A DNA stretch of 64,000 nt, taken from contig JAGXHL010000027.1 of NCBI GenBank assembly GCA_024636215.1, forward strand, positions 1 to 64,000, given 5' to 3'. The stretch is from Deltaproteobacteria bacterium. Lineage in GTDB: Bacteria; Desulfobacterota; Desulfuromonadia; Desulfuromonadales; BM103. The notes beneath the pieces are model-generated. The model ran no database searches. It saw only the letters and a program-made list of their open reading frames with translations, and was not told where the DNA came from. Made by a program: the position numbers and the translations under genes. How positions within the stretch are numbered: the first letter of the stretch is position 1; each line of letters opens with the position of its first letter. Positions 7,609-15,690 of the stretch are shown piece by piece.

Positions 7609-9246
7609 ATGATTCACGGTATTAGCACAGGATTGAAATCAAGCCAGGTCAAGGCTCTCGAGAGGATCTATCAACGGCGTCTGCCGGTTGACGAAGTGAT
7701 CACCCCCGAACTGGCCCGCTATCTCACCGAGCAGTCACGCGAATTACGTCGCCAGATCGGCCTGATTATCGATCGTAGCGGTGAAGTCAAGTATGTCGTG
7801 TTGGGTAATGACCGCGAAATCGTCATTCCGGACCTGAGTGGTTACGGTATGGGGCGCAGTGGTTTGCGCGGCCTGCGCTGTATTCACACGCATCTCAAGG
7901 GTGAGCCGCTCTCCCAGGACGACCTCAATGATCTGGCCCTGCTGCGTCTCGACATGATGGTCAGCATTGCCGTTGGCGATGACGGTCTGCCCGGGGTTGT
8001 CCATTATGCCCACCTGATCCCGCCCGATCCGGAGGGCCAGATTCACCTGCTGCAGAAAGCCCCCTCGATCTACGCTTGGGATCTCGATTACGCTGCTTTC
8101 AGCCGTGCCCTCGATACTGAACTGGAGCGCTCACGCTCGGAATCCCTCGATCTGGGAGACACCCGGGAGAAGGCGATCCTGCTTTCAGTGACCCAGGCTC
8201 CGCTGCGCGAAGCGGAAGATGCTCTGGATGAGTTGACTGAACTGGCGCGGACGGCGGATGTGGTGGTCCTCGAGCGCATCATGCAGCGTTCGCGCAAGAT
8301 GAATCCCCGTTCCCTAATGGGGGAGGGCAAGCTCAAGGAAGTGGTTATCAGCGCCCTGCATCGCGGCGCAACCCTGCTGGTGTTCGACCAGGACCTGACC
8401 CCGGTGCAGGCACGCACCATTGCGGCCATGACCGATTTGAAGGTGATTGACCGCAGCCAGTTGATCCTGGATATCTTTGCCCGCCGGGCGCATACCCTGG
8501 ACGGCAAGGTCCAGGTTGAACTTGCCCAGCTCAAGTATATTCTGCCGCGCTTATCCGGCAAGGGCACGGCAATGTCACGCCTGATGGGCGGTATCGGCGG
8601 CCGCGGTCCCGGCGAAACCAAGCTGGAAACCGACCGCCGGCGAATCCGTGATCGTATCAGTCGGCTGGAGAAGCAACTTGCCTCCTTAAGCAAAGGGAGG
8701 TTGCAGCGACGCCAGAAACGCATCAAGAAGGGCGTGCCCATCGTCTCGATCGTCGGCTATACCAATGCCGGCAAATCAACCTTGCTCAATGCCTTGACTC
8801 AAAGCGAGGTCTTTACCGAAGATCTGCTGTTTGCCACTCTGGATACCTCGACCCGCCGTTTGCGTTTCCCCGAGGATCGCGAAGTGATTATTACCGACAC
8901 CGTCGGTTTTATCCGCCAGTTGCCAAAAAGTCTGATGGGGGCGTTCAAGGCGACCCTCGAAGAGATGGTCGATGCGCACCTGCTCCTGCATGTTGTGGAT
9001 ATCGCCAACCCACGATTTGAAGAGCAAATTCGCGCGGTTGATCGCATCCTGAGTGATCTCGACCTGGAAGAGATCCCGCGCATCCTGGTCTTTAACAAGA
9101 TTGACCTGATTCCGGAAGAAGAGGTTGCCCCTCTTTGTCGACGGTTTGACGCGATCGCTGTGAGTGCGCGGCGCAGAGAGACTTTTGCTGATCTTTTGCG
9201 GGAAATGGAAGAACGTTGTTGGGGCGAAGAGTTACGCAGTATTTGA
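7609..9246 (+). CDS. hflX: GTPase HflX with extended N-terminal domain
   Basis: HflX is a ribosome-binding GTPase that splits stalled ribosomes under stress. The core is complete: the glycine-rich linker GGRGPGETKLE, G1 GYTNAGKST (about 383-391), G3 DTVGF (about 431) and G4 NKID (about 497). At 545 residues it is over 100 longer than the E. coli protein. The extra part is an N-terminal domain of about 190 residues. It contains HTH (93-95) followed by Ser102-x2-Asp105, which resembles the zinc motif of JAMM/MPN proteins, although I see no clear upstream glutamate. The ribosome site is weak. Divergent neighbours give no functional hint. Confidence 0.93.
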   Translation: MIHGISTGLKSSQVKALERIYQRRLPVDEVITPELARYLTEQSRELRRQIGLIIDRSGEVKYVVLGNDREIVIPDLSGYGMGRSGLRGLRCIHTHLKGEPLSQDDLNDLALLRLDMMVSIAVGDDGLPGVVHYAHLIPPDPEGQIHLLQKAPSIYAWDLDYAAFSRALDTELERSRSESLDLGDTREKAILLSVTQAPLREAEDALDELTELARTADVVVLERIMQRSRKMNPRSLMGEGKLKEVVISALHRGATLLVFDQDLTPVQARTIAAMTDLKVIDRSQLILDIFARRAHTLDGKVQVELAQLKYILPRLSGKGTAMSRLMGGIGGRGPGETKLETDRRRIRDRISRLEKQLASLSKGRLQRRQKRIKKGVPIVSIVGYTNAGKSTLLNALTQSEVFTEDLLFATLDTSTRRLRFPEDREVIITDTVGFIRQLPKSLMGAFKATLEEMVDAHLLLHVVDIANPRFEEQIRAVDRILSDLDLEEIPRILVFNKIDLIPEEEVAPLCRRFDAIAVSARRRETFADLLREMEERCWGEELRSI

Positions 9247-9298
9247 CACTTAGCGTGTTGTTCGTGTAGCCTGTGCCCGCTTTCGGAGGTTTTATTCA

Positions 9299-11005
9299 AT
9301 GCGATTTAAAATGACGATCTGTGTCCTGGCAGGATTTTCCCTGGCAGGCTGTTCCATGACAAATAGCCCCTTGCTTTCTTCTGCTTCCCCGGAGGAGGCC
9401 TTGGTCGCGCAGTCCCCGATTGAAGTGACGGCGCCCGTCGACCTCGAACTTGATGCAACGGAACAGGTCAATAACGAGTTGCCTGTCGATCCATTGTTTG
9501 AAGAGCTCGTCGAGGAGAGCCTGGCCGAACAGGACGAACCCCTTGATGCCGAAACCCTGGCGGATAATCAGCTGCTGCAGGGTGAAGATCAAAGCCCGCC
9601 GGAGGACCCGGGGCTAACGCTTGCCCATCAGGAGCCGGTGTATGATTTCCCGGTTGTCGAAAATGAAAAAGTTCGTTATTTCGTCGATTACTTCACGGGA
9701 CGGGCGAGAAAAACCTTTAAAATCTGGCTGGAACGCTCTGGCCGCTACCTGCCGATGATGCGTGAAATCTTTGCCGAGCAAGGTTTGCCCAAAGACCTCG
9801 CTTACCTGGCCATGGTCGAGTCGGGTTTCAACGACAAGGCTTACAGCTGGGCACATGCCGTGGGTCCCTGGCAATTTATTGAAAGCACCGGCCGTCGTTA
9901 TGGACTGAACAATGACTGGTGGCAGGATGAACGCCGCGACCCGGAGAAGGCGACCCGCGCCGCCGCCCATTTCCTGAGCGACCTGTACAAAAGCTTCGAT
10001 GGCGACTGGTACCTCGCTGTTCCTTCTTATAACGCCGGCCCCGGGAAATTGCGGCAGGCCGTTAAACGTTACCAGACCAGGGATTTCTGGGAGCTCAGCC
10101 GTGGCACGTATCTGCAAACAGAAACCAAGAACTATTTACCCAAACTGCTTGCTGTCCTGCTGATCGCAAAGCAGCCTGAAAAGTATGGTTTTACCGACCT
10201 TGAGTATCAGGAGCCGATCGCTTACGAGACCATGATCCTGCCCAGTAGCACTGATCTCGATGTAATCGCACGTTTAAGCGGTTCCGATTACGATACGATC
10301 AAGAAGCTCAACCCGGAGCTGAAGCGTTGGTGCACACCGCCCGTAGCCGATGGATTTGAGATCCGTCTCCCGGTGGGGTCGCAACCCCTCTTTGCTGAAA
10401 AATATGCGCAGCTGCCTGAACGGCAACGTGCCAATTATGTGCGGCATAAGGTCAAGTCGGGCGACACGCTGCTGGCCCTGTCCAAACGCTACGGGGTTCG
10501 TGTTCAGGATATCGAACGTCTGAACAGCATCAGAAACTCAAGGACCATCCAGATCGGTGCCAACTTGATTGTCCCCCTTAATCCCGACTCAAACGGCAAG
10601 AAACCCCTCGCTGAACTCAAGGATGATTACAAACGGTCGCGACTCTCGCGCTACACGGTTCGTTCCGGTGACTCCCTCTGGAAGATTTCCCGTAAATTCA
10701 ATGTTACCGAGAAGCAGTTGCGGGTCTGGAACAAACTGGGTTGGAGTAATACCATCCGGCCGGGACAAAGCCTGATTGTCTCTTCGAAACAAAGCGCGGA
10801 AAAGCGTGTGGCGACGGCCAAACAGACGACGGGTCCGGTTACAAAGCTGGTTTATACGGTGCGTCAGGGCGATACGCTCTGGGCCATCGGTCGCGAGTTT
10901 GCGGTTGAGACAGGCCAGATTCGCAGCTGGAATAACCTTGCAGAAAACCATGTGCTGCAGCCCGGTGAGAGCTTGACCCTGCACGTGAGCAGCAACCGTG
11001 GCTGA
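9299..11005 (+). CDS. MltD-like membrane-bound lytic murein transglycosylase with LysM repeats
   Basis: A 568-residue lipoprotein predicted to cleave peptidoglycan glycan strands in the periplasm. It begins with a lipoprotein signal peptide ending in LAGC (cysteine near residue 18), followed by an acidic, probably unstructured stretch to about 105. An SLT domain spans about 130-260 with catalytic Glu174 in AMVESGF. Three clear LysM domains start near 379, 450 and 516 (each with a GDTL/GDSLW core), and a divergent LysM-like segment lies at about 308-362. This order matches MltD. A CGGAGG ribosome site precedes the ATG. The next gene overlaps its end by eight bases, so the two are translationally coupled. 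Confidence 0.92.
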   Translation: MRFKMTICVLAGFSLAGCSMTNSPLLSSASPEEALVAQSPIEVTAPVDLELDATEQVNNELPVDPLFEELVEESLAEQDEPLDAETLADNQLLQGEDQSPPEDPGLTLAHQEPVYDFPVVENEKVRYFVDYFTGRARKTFKIWLERSGRYLPMMREIFAEQGLPKDLAYLAMVESGFNDKAYSWAHAVGPWQFIESTGRRYGLNNDWWQDERRDPEKATRAAAHFLSDLYKSFDGDWYLAVPSYNAGPGKLRQAVKRYQTRDFWELSRGTYLQTETKNYLPKLLAVLLIAKQPEKYGFTDLEYQEPIAYETMILPSSTDLDVIARLSGSDYDTIKKLNPELKRWCTPPVADGFEIRLPVGSQPLFAEKYAQLPERQRANYVRHKVKSGDTLLALSKRYGVRVQDIERLNSIRNSRTIQIGANLIVPLNPDSNGKKPLAELKDDYKRSRLSRYTVRSGDSLWKISRKFNVTEKQLRVWNKLGWSNTIRPGQSLIVSSKQSAEKRVATAKQTTGPVTKLVYTVRQGDTLWAIGREFAVETGQIRSWNNLAENHVLQPGESLTLHVSSNRG

Positions 11006-11762
11006 GCTTGAACACGCTGCTTTTCTGAAGGACCTTCCCAAAGAACCGCCCACGGGTTACTCCCGTCTTTATTATGGCGCCGAGTTTTGCTTCTGGCGTC
11101 TTGCCCCTGCTGAAAAGATTCTGATCTCCAGAGAGTGGGCATGTAGCGCCGGTTGGGCCTATACCCTGGTGACACCTGTGCTTGGCGAGGCAGAACGGCG
11201 GCAGCTCGAGAGCCTTTTTGAAACAGTCCTGCCAAAACTGGAGGCCGGAGACGAAGTTCTGATTTCTGACTGGGGAGCTCTTGAGTTGATACGCGCTGTG
11301 CGCGATGATTTGCAGGTGATCCTTGGTCGGACACTCTCCGGGCAGAAGCGTGGTCCACGTATCCTCGCTATGCAGCTGAGTGCCGAGCAGGCCGAATATT
11401 TCCGACGTGGTTCATGGCACAACCGCGAAGCTGTGGCTCTTTTGAACGAGAAGGGCATAAAGCGGATCGAACAGGATAATCTCCTGCAAGGGCTTGCGCC
11501 TTTACCTGAGCCCTTGCAAGGTTCGCTGCACTTTCCATACGCCATGGTCACTTCCAGCCGCAACTGCCCCTTCCGTACCGTAACTGAATCTGTCCCCTGT
11601 GCCGCTCCCTGCGGAGAGGTTTTTACCCTGCAAACAGAGGAGACCGAGTCTCTGCTGTACCAGGACGGCAACAGCCAGTTTCTGCGCATTGAAACCTTGC
11701 CGCCCAACCTCTCTGAACTGGGTATCAACCGTATTGTTCAACATCCCGAAATGAAAGCTTGA
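10998..11762 (+). CDS. U32-peptidase-like protein with UbiV-type cysteine spacing
   Basis: A 254-residue soluble protein starting at a GTG inside the end of the preceding gene. Segments such as VLISDWGALELIRAV and LYYGAEFC resemble the N-terminal half of U32-family proteins, most closely UbiV (YhbV). Four cysteines, Cys31, Cys190, Cys201 and Cys205, have a spacing like the four that hold a 4Fe-4S cluster in E. coli UbiV. UbiV works with UbiU in oxygen-independent ubiquinone hydroxylation, but no UbiU partner is next to this gene, and relatives of this organism use menaquinone. A different substrate is therefore likely. An additional Cys49 is present. The function is unknown and the family call is by eye. 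Confidence 0.6.
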   Translation: MAELEHAAFLKDLPKEPPTGYSRLYYGAEFCFWRLAPAEKILISREWACSAGWAYTLVTPVLGEAERRQLESLFETVLPKLEAGDEVLISDWGALELIRAVRDDLQVILGRTLSGQKRGPRILAMQLSAEQAEYFRRGSWHNREAVALLNEKGIKRIEQDNLLQGLAPLPEPLQGSLHFPYAMVTSSRNCPFRTVTESVPCAAPCGEVFTLQTEETESLLYQDGNSQFLRIETLPPNLSELGINRIVQHPEMKA

Positions 11763-12044
11763 ATCCTGCTTTTGCGGGAAACTGGGCAGGGAAAGGATTA
11801 AGCCGCTATGGGGCTGTTTTTGCGGTCAAAAAATGCTTATAGTGTCTAAAAAAGCACTTTTATGGGATGTTATCCCTGTAAAAACAGTGGGTCAAGTTGG
11901 TCCGACCCTGGCACCCACTGGCCTTGGTCCGACCCTGGCACCCACTGGCTCCACCCTGGCACCTCTGAGGGATGCCGCTGAGGATACCTCAAGAGTAAGG
12001 GCCAATTGGCTCGTCGTGTCGGGTCGTGGGGGAAATGGTAGGAT
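11763..12044. other. Spacer with no recognisable gene
   Basis: No convincing coding frame is seen; an open frame from about 11833 runs through the 27-bp repeat and has no ribosome site. The stretch contains only that repeat, and the toxin-antitoxin module begins after it. Confidence 0.5.
11897..11963. repeat. 27-bp direct repeat, two full copies and a partial third
   Basis: A 26-bp sequence rich in the words GGTCCGACCC and TGGCACCCACTGG occurs at 11897-11922 and again at 11924-11949, giving a 27-bp period. A partial third copy (CCACCCTGGCACCT) follows at 11951. It lies about 80 bp before the promoter of the toxin-antitoxin module. It resembles neither the heptad tracts nor CRISPR repeats, since no spacers separate the copies. 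Confidence 0.85.
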
Positions 12045-12073
12045 TTGACAGACCTTTGCCTTTAAGGTAAGAC
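12045..12073 (+). promoter_or_regulatory. Putative promoter of the toxin-antitoxin module
   Basis: TTGACA (12045-12050) and TAAGAC (12068-12073) are separated by 17 bp, ending 43 bp before the antitoxin start. The -35 box is perfect and the -10 box weak. Confidence 0.4.
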
Positions 12074-12116
12074 TGAATCATCCAAAGTATCCAACCTTTA
12101 GATTCAGGAGAAACTC

Positions 12117-12338
12117 ATGGCTACCGCTCTGGAACTGGTTCAGGAAATCGAAAAACTCTCGCCCGCCGAACGGGTTCGGGTCATCGACAGGGTGATCCGG
12201 GACACCATAAAACCCGATGCCGAGATCGAAAAGATCTGGGTCCAAGAGGCGGCGGCGCGCTGGGAGGCCTTCGAGAGGGGTGAACTTGACGCGATTCCTT
12301 ACGAATCGGTCATGGAAAAATACCATTACAAGCGATGA
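12117..12338 (+). CDS. Addiction-module antitoxin (small helical, TIGR02574-like)
   Basis: A 73-residue acidic, helical protein with the motif EKLSPAERVRVIDRV near residue 12, typical of the small 'putative addiction module component' antitoxins paired with RelE/ParE toxins. It is expected to bind and neutralise the toxin encoded immediately downstream; whether it binds DNA itself is uncertain, since no ribbon-helix-helix or HTH is obvious. A TCAGGAG ribosome site lies seven bases before the ATG. Its stop overlaps the toxin start by four bases (ATGA), giving the usual antitoxin-first, coupled order. Confidence 0.85.
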   Translation: MATALELVQEIEKLSPAERVRVIDRVIRDTIKPDAEIEKIWVQEAAARWEAFERGELDAIPYESVMEKYHYKR

Positions 12339-12637
12339 AGATCGCTTTTCTTTCAGCTGCGCAAGCTGAACTTGATGAGGCCTTCTCATGGTATGAAGAG
12401 CAGGCGGTCGGCCTCGGTTATGAGTTCCTCGACGAGCTTGATCAAACTCTCCGCCTCATTGCCACCTTCCCTGAATCCCCTCCCCTGGTCGACATAAAAC
12501 TCAGGCGCTGCTTGGTCAACCGATTTCCTTACGGTGTTTTCTACGGTCTCATCGACAACACAATTACCGTGGTCGCCATCGCCCACCTGAAGCGAAAACC
12601 ATCCTACTGGATAGACCGTAAAAAAGATGCCCGGTAA
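12335..12637 (+). CDS. RelE/ParE-family toxin
   Basis: A 100-residue protein with the ParE/RelE fold pattern: an N-terminal strand, the helix AQAELDEAFSWYEEQ, the helix FLDELDQTLRLIATFPES, and C-terminal strands with RRCLVNRFPYGVFYGL and ITVVAIAHLKRKP. The C-terminal form (HLKRKPSYW) is like ParE-type members, which poison gyrase, more than RelE mRNA nucleases, but the target cannot be settled from sequence. It overlaps the antitoxin by four bases. This is a complete, probably active type II module. Confidence 0.88.
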   Translation: MKIAFLSAAQAELDEAFSWYEEQAVGLGYEFLDELDQTLRLIATFPESPPLVDIKLRRCLVNRFPYGVFYGLIDNTITVVAIAHLKRKPSYWIDRKKDAR

Positions 12638-12753
12638 GGACCGGTGAGAGGAGCCCGGAGTAACATAAGGAGCCCGGGGTCGTACTTGTCTTTGCATGAT
12701 TAATTGCCAGCCACAAGAAGACAAGCAAGTTAAGGTTTTGGAAAAGTTTTTTC

Positions 12754-12774
12754 ACGCCACCCGCCACGCGCCAC
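12754..12774. repeat. Heptad tract (ACGCCAC/CCGCCAC/GCGCCAC)
   Basis: Three adjacent 7-bp units, the complement of the GTGGCGC-type heptads seen at 3074 and 28145. It lies between the toxin gene and the promoter at 12811. Confidence 0.7.
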
Positions 12775-12810
12775 AAGCCTCAAAAGAGCGTTGTTTGCTT
12801 GTTGTTTGCT

Positions 12811-12839
12811 TTGACAACCTCGATACAGACTGATACTAT
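12811..12839 (+). promoter_or_regulatory. Strong sigma-70-like promoter
   Basis: TTGACA (12811-12816), a 17-bp spacer and TACTAT (12834-12839), 36 bp before the start of the TPR membrane protein. Both boxes are close to consensus. Confidence 0.7.
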
Positions 12840-12875
12840 ACGTCGCTCTAAACCACTCGAAAGGACTTTGCTTCC

Positions 12876-13604
12876 ATGCTGTCTTTACTTATTGCATTAA
12901 TAACAGGCTCGGCGCTCGGCGCCGCCCTGTATTTCACCACAAGCCTGCATCCGGCTGTTTCCGCTATTACAGGGCTGGCCGGTTTTACCCTGATCTACGT
13001 TCTTATTCTCAAACAGGTTATGAAGGCCGTTGGCGACGCTATGGAAGTGGTGCAGAAAGACATCATGGCCAATCGTCCGGAGGCGGCGGTACATAAGCTG
13101 GAGGGTGTAAAAAAGAAATATCAGTGGTGGCAGTTCTTCATCGATAAGCAGATGAACTCCCAGATCGGCATGGTCTATTACCTGCGGCGCGATTTCAGCA
13201 AAGCCTACGATTATCTTGATAAAGGCTTCGTGCGTCACTGGGTTGCCATGGCGATGCTGGCGATTATCCAGATGAAGCGCAACCAGCCGAAGAACATGAT
13301 TGCGACTTTTGACAAGGCCGTGGCCGGGACTCGCAAGGAGCCATTGCTCTGGAGCCTCTATGCCTTCTGCCTGGACAAGATCGGCGATCGCAACAAGGCG
13401 GTTGCGGTTATGGAAAAAGGTCTGAAAAAAGTCGGTAATGACGACTTGATGAGCGCCAACCTGGAGGCCCTCAAGTCCGGCGGCAAGATGAAGATGCAGG
13501 GCTATGGTGATCTCTGGCTGCAGTTCCAATTGGAGAAGCAGGGTGCGATGATTCGTAAGCAGACCAAGGCCATGCAGGGTCGCAGAAAAATAGTCAGAAG
13601 ATAA
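12876..13604 (+). CDS. Membrane-anchored TPR-like protein of unknown function
   Basis: A 242-residue protein. Two hydrophobic helices at about 1-20 and 28-48 anchor it in the inner membrane. The remainder looks like three to four TPR-type helix pairs (for example YYLRRDFSKAYDYLDKGF and YAFCLDKIGDRNKAVAVMEKG) followed by a basic C-terminal tail. TPR domains mediate protein contacts. No catalytic motif is visible and I do not recognise a named family. The ATG follows a good promoter and a GAAAGGA ribosome site. The Smr gene begins within six bases of its stop, so the two are likely co-transcribed. Confidence 0.8.
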   Translation: MLSLLIALITGSALGAALYFTTSLHPAVSAITGLAGFTLIYVLILKQVMKAVGDAMEVVQKDIMANRPEAAVHKLEGVKKKYQWWQFFIDKQMNSQIGMVYYLRRDFSKAYDYLDKGFVRHWVAMAMLAIIQMKRNQPKNMIATFDKAVAGTRKEPLLWSLYAFCLDKIGDRNKAVAVMEKGLKKVGNDDLMSANLEALKSGGKMKMQGYGDLWLQFQLEKQGAMIRKQTKAMQGRRKIVRR

Positions 13605-13609
13605 GCGTG

Positions 13610-14326
13610 ATGGCCAGGAAAAAAACCTCTCACAAGAAACCCTCGCCGGAAAAAGAGTTTTCCAGCAGCCCCTTCAAGGATTTGAAGGGGCTGTCTGCGT
13701 TCAAGGAGCAGGCGGCCTTGCCGGAAAGTGACGCGGGCCAGAAACGCGCTGAGGCTGACGAAACAGCGAGGCCTTCAAATGAGGGAACCTGTTTTGCCGA
13801 GGAAATGGACTTTCTCGGAGTCAAGCCGTTGCCGGGAAAAACTATTCAGGAGTCTGCATTGAACCGGCACAGAAGGGGACAGCCGCCGACGCTAGCCAAG
13901 GTCCTCAAGGAAGAGGGCGACAAGGAGATTTTTCTCAAGGCTTTGGGCCCTATGGATACCACCTTTGTCGATGAATGGTCAGAGGAAGAATCGCTAAAGC
14001 GGGCCGTTCCCCGTCGTATGAAGCAGGTGGAACGTGGCCAGCTCAAACCCGAGGCAGCTCTTGATCTGCATGGACTGACTGTTGAAGAGGCTTATGCAAA
14101 AGTGGGGTTTTTCCTTCAGGATGCTCTCTACCAGGGTCTTCAGACTCTGCTTATCATCACCGGCAAGGGTTTGCATTCGAGCGATGAGCCGGTGCTGCGC
14201 AAGGCCGTGGAAAAGCTTTTGCAAGCGCAAAGACATCTTGTTCTTGAATGGGCGGTGGCGCCGCAGCGCTATGGCGGCAGCGGGGCTTTAGTGGTTTTTT
14301 TGCGACAGGCTGAAAAGTCGTCATAA
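13610..14326 (+). CDS. Smr-domain protein
   Basis: The C-terminal part (about 145-235) is a Smr domain with the signature LDLHGLTVEEA and ITGKGLHS; Smr domains cleave RNA or DNA, and recent members act on mRNA at collided ribosomes. The N-terminal 140 residues are charged and probably disordered, beginning with a Lys-rich stretch. I start at the ATG at 13610; an in-frame GTG directly before it is possible. In this LDLHG-type Smr the Asp-x-His and Gly-Lys-Gly motifs are intact, so it may be active. It is coupled to the TPR membrane protein upstream. Confidence 0.87.
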   Translation: MARKKTSHKKPSPEKEFSSSPFKDLKGLSAFKEQAALPESDAGQKRAEADETARPSNEGTCFAEEMDFLGVKPLPGKTIQESALNRHRRGQPPTLAKVLKEEGDKEIFLKALGPMDTTFVDEWSEEESLKRAVPRRMKQVERGQLKPEAALDLHGLTVEEAYAKVGFFLQDALYQGLQTLLIITGKGLHSSDEPVLRKAVEKLLQAQRHLVLEWAVAPQRYGGSGALVVFLRQAEKSS

Positions 14327-14357
14327 GCAAACCTTGAGTAAGCTTTGGATACCTTTC

Positions 14358-14385
14358 TTGCACAATTCAAAATGCATATTATAAT
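14358..14385 (+). promoter_or_regulatory. Near-consensus promoter placing the start site at the SRAP ATG
   Basis: TTGCAC (14358-14363), a 16-bp spacer and a perfect TATAAT (14380-14385). The -10 box ends only six bases before the ATG at 14392, so transcription would begin on or next to the start codon. No ribosome site is present. Confidence 0.7.
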
Positions 14386-14391
14386 CGATGC

Positions 14392-15102
14392 ATGTGCGGT
14401 CGATTTGTCATGGAACATTCCCCTGAGCAACTGATGAAGGTCTACCGACTTTCTTCCGCGCCGGATTTGTACCCAAGCTACAACATCACTCCAAGCCAAA
14501 AAATCGCCGTCATCAGGCAGCAGAACGGTGGTAACCGCGAATTGACTCCTCTACAATGGGGACTTATCCCCTCATGGTCCAAAGATTCGGCGATCGGTTA
14601 CAATATGATCAATGCCCGCAGTGAGACGGTCCATGAAAAACCTTCCTTCAAACAAGCCTTCCATGCCAGACGGTGCATTATTCCCGCAAGTGGATTCTAT
14701 GAATGGGAAAAATCAGGGAACGAAAAGATCCCGCATTATTATCATCTGCGCGATGGCGACATAATGTCCCTGGCAGGTTTGTGGGAGAGATGGAAGTCTC
14801 CAGAGGGTAAGACATTGGAAACCTGCACCATTCTGACCACGACTGCAAACAGCCTGGTCAAAAAGCTTCACGATCGTATGCCTGTGATTCTGCACAGAGC
14901 GGAGCTCGACATCTGGTTAGATCGAGATCTTGATGATATCAGCCGGCTAACGGCATTATTTCTCCCTTATCCATGCGACCAACTAGAAGAATACGTGGTC
15001 ACCAGGGACGTCAACAGCCCCATGAACAACAGCCCCATGAACAACAACCCCATGAATAACAACCCCATGAATAACAACCCTGAGTTCACTATTTCTGCAT
15101 AG
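14392..15102 (+). CDS. SRAP-domain protein (YedK/HMCES family), abasic-site protection
   Basis: SRAP proteins link their second residue, Cys2, covalently to abasic sites in single-stranded DNA and shield them from strand breakage. The N-terminus MCGRF is intact, and the family motifs PSYNITPSQ, the conserved WGL, NARSE and the histidine in MPVILHR are all present. Removal of Met1 would expose Cys2. The C-terminus has an extra low-complexity tail made of N-S/N-P-M-N pentapeptides encoded by a 15-bp DNA repeat. The promoter position suggests a leaderless mRNA. No LexA box was identified. Confidence 0.93.
   Translation: MCGRFVMEHSPEQLMKVYRLSSAPDLYPSYNITPSQKIAVIRQQNGGNRELTPLQWGLIPSWSKDSAIGYNMINARSETVHEKPSFKQAFHARRCIIPASGFYEWEKSGNEKIPHYYHLRDGDIMSLAGLWERWKSPEGKTLETCTILTTTANSLVKKLHDRMPVILHRAELDIWLDRDLDDISRLTALFLPYPCDQLEEYVVTRDVNSPMNNSPMNNNPMNNNPMNNNPEFTISA
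15013..15081. repeat. 15-bp coding repeat at the end of the SRAP gene
   Basis: Four in-frame 15-bp units (two coding N-S-P-M-N, two N-N-P-M-N) and a partial fifth. They extend the SRAP protein past its folded domain. The repeat could change length without breaking the frame. Confidence 0.9.
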
Positions 15103-15314
15103 CAGGGACGATAAGAATCCTCCCGATCCGCTGCGTTACCTATCGAAAATCGTCTGTCACCACTTCCAGAGCAAACCAGAATTGACCGTCTGCAACAATT
15201 CAGATACATTGACAACTGGCTTATATTGTTTGGTTTCCGATAGCAGGCGGATAATGATCGATGGCCACGAAGTAGTTTTCGTCCATTACCAATATTTCTG
15301 AAGAGTGCCTTCAC

Positions 15315-15557
15315 ATGGTTGATGATCCAATTGCGTTAATGGCTGTAGTGGTTATGATTTTCTCCCATGTCTGGATGGCGATCATGGCAAGGGATGATTG
15401 CAGAGCCAAAGGCTTTCATGCGCTTCTGTTATTGTGTTGTCCACCATTCGCCCTCTTGTATTATATGCGAATGCCAAAAAGAAAGAAGAACAGGATTAAT
15501 TACCTGCACTGGATATTTCTAGTGTCTGCGAGCGTTGTTATATTCAGGGGCTCTTAA
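15315..15557 (+). CDS. Small hypothetical membrane protein
   Basis: An 80-residue open frame with two hydrophobic segments (about 6-25 and 35-52), a basic patch PKRKKN, and a third, shorter hydrophobic end. I do not recognise a family. A possible promoter (TTGACC, 17 bp, TACATT) ends at 15210, and the ribosome site is weak. The preceding 212 bp hold nothing else that I recognise. It may be real because a terminator follows 67 bp downstream, but that terminator also serves the RNase gene on the other strand. Confidence 0.4.
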   Translation: MVDDPIALMAVVVMIFSHVWMAIMARDDCRAKGFHALLLLCCPPFALLYYMRMPKRKKNRINYLHWIFLVSASVVIFRGS

Positions 15558-15623
15558 CAGTGTGGATGTACAAAAACCGGAACGGTCTGTCTGAACAAGT
15601 TCCGGTGACTCCAGACAAAGAAA

Positions 15624-15662
15624 AAAGCGGTCGACGTTATCTCACAACGTCGACCGCTTTTG
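15624..15662. terminator. Bidirectional rho-independent terminator
   Basis: A perfect 16-bp stem (15624-15639 with 15647-15662) around a 7-base loop, with A-runs on the left and T-runs on the right. It can stop transcripts from both directions, serving the 80-residue gene and the RNase E/G gene. Confidence 0.92.
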
Positions 15663-15690
15663 TTTTAGTTGCATGACTTGCTACTTAACT

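Noticed and set aside
11833..12048. 71-codon open frame
   Set aside because: It runs through the 27-bp repeat, has no ribosome site and gives a repetitive peptide.
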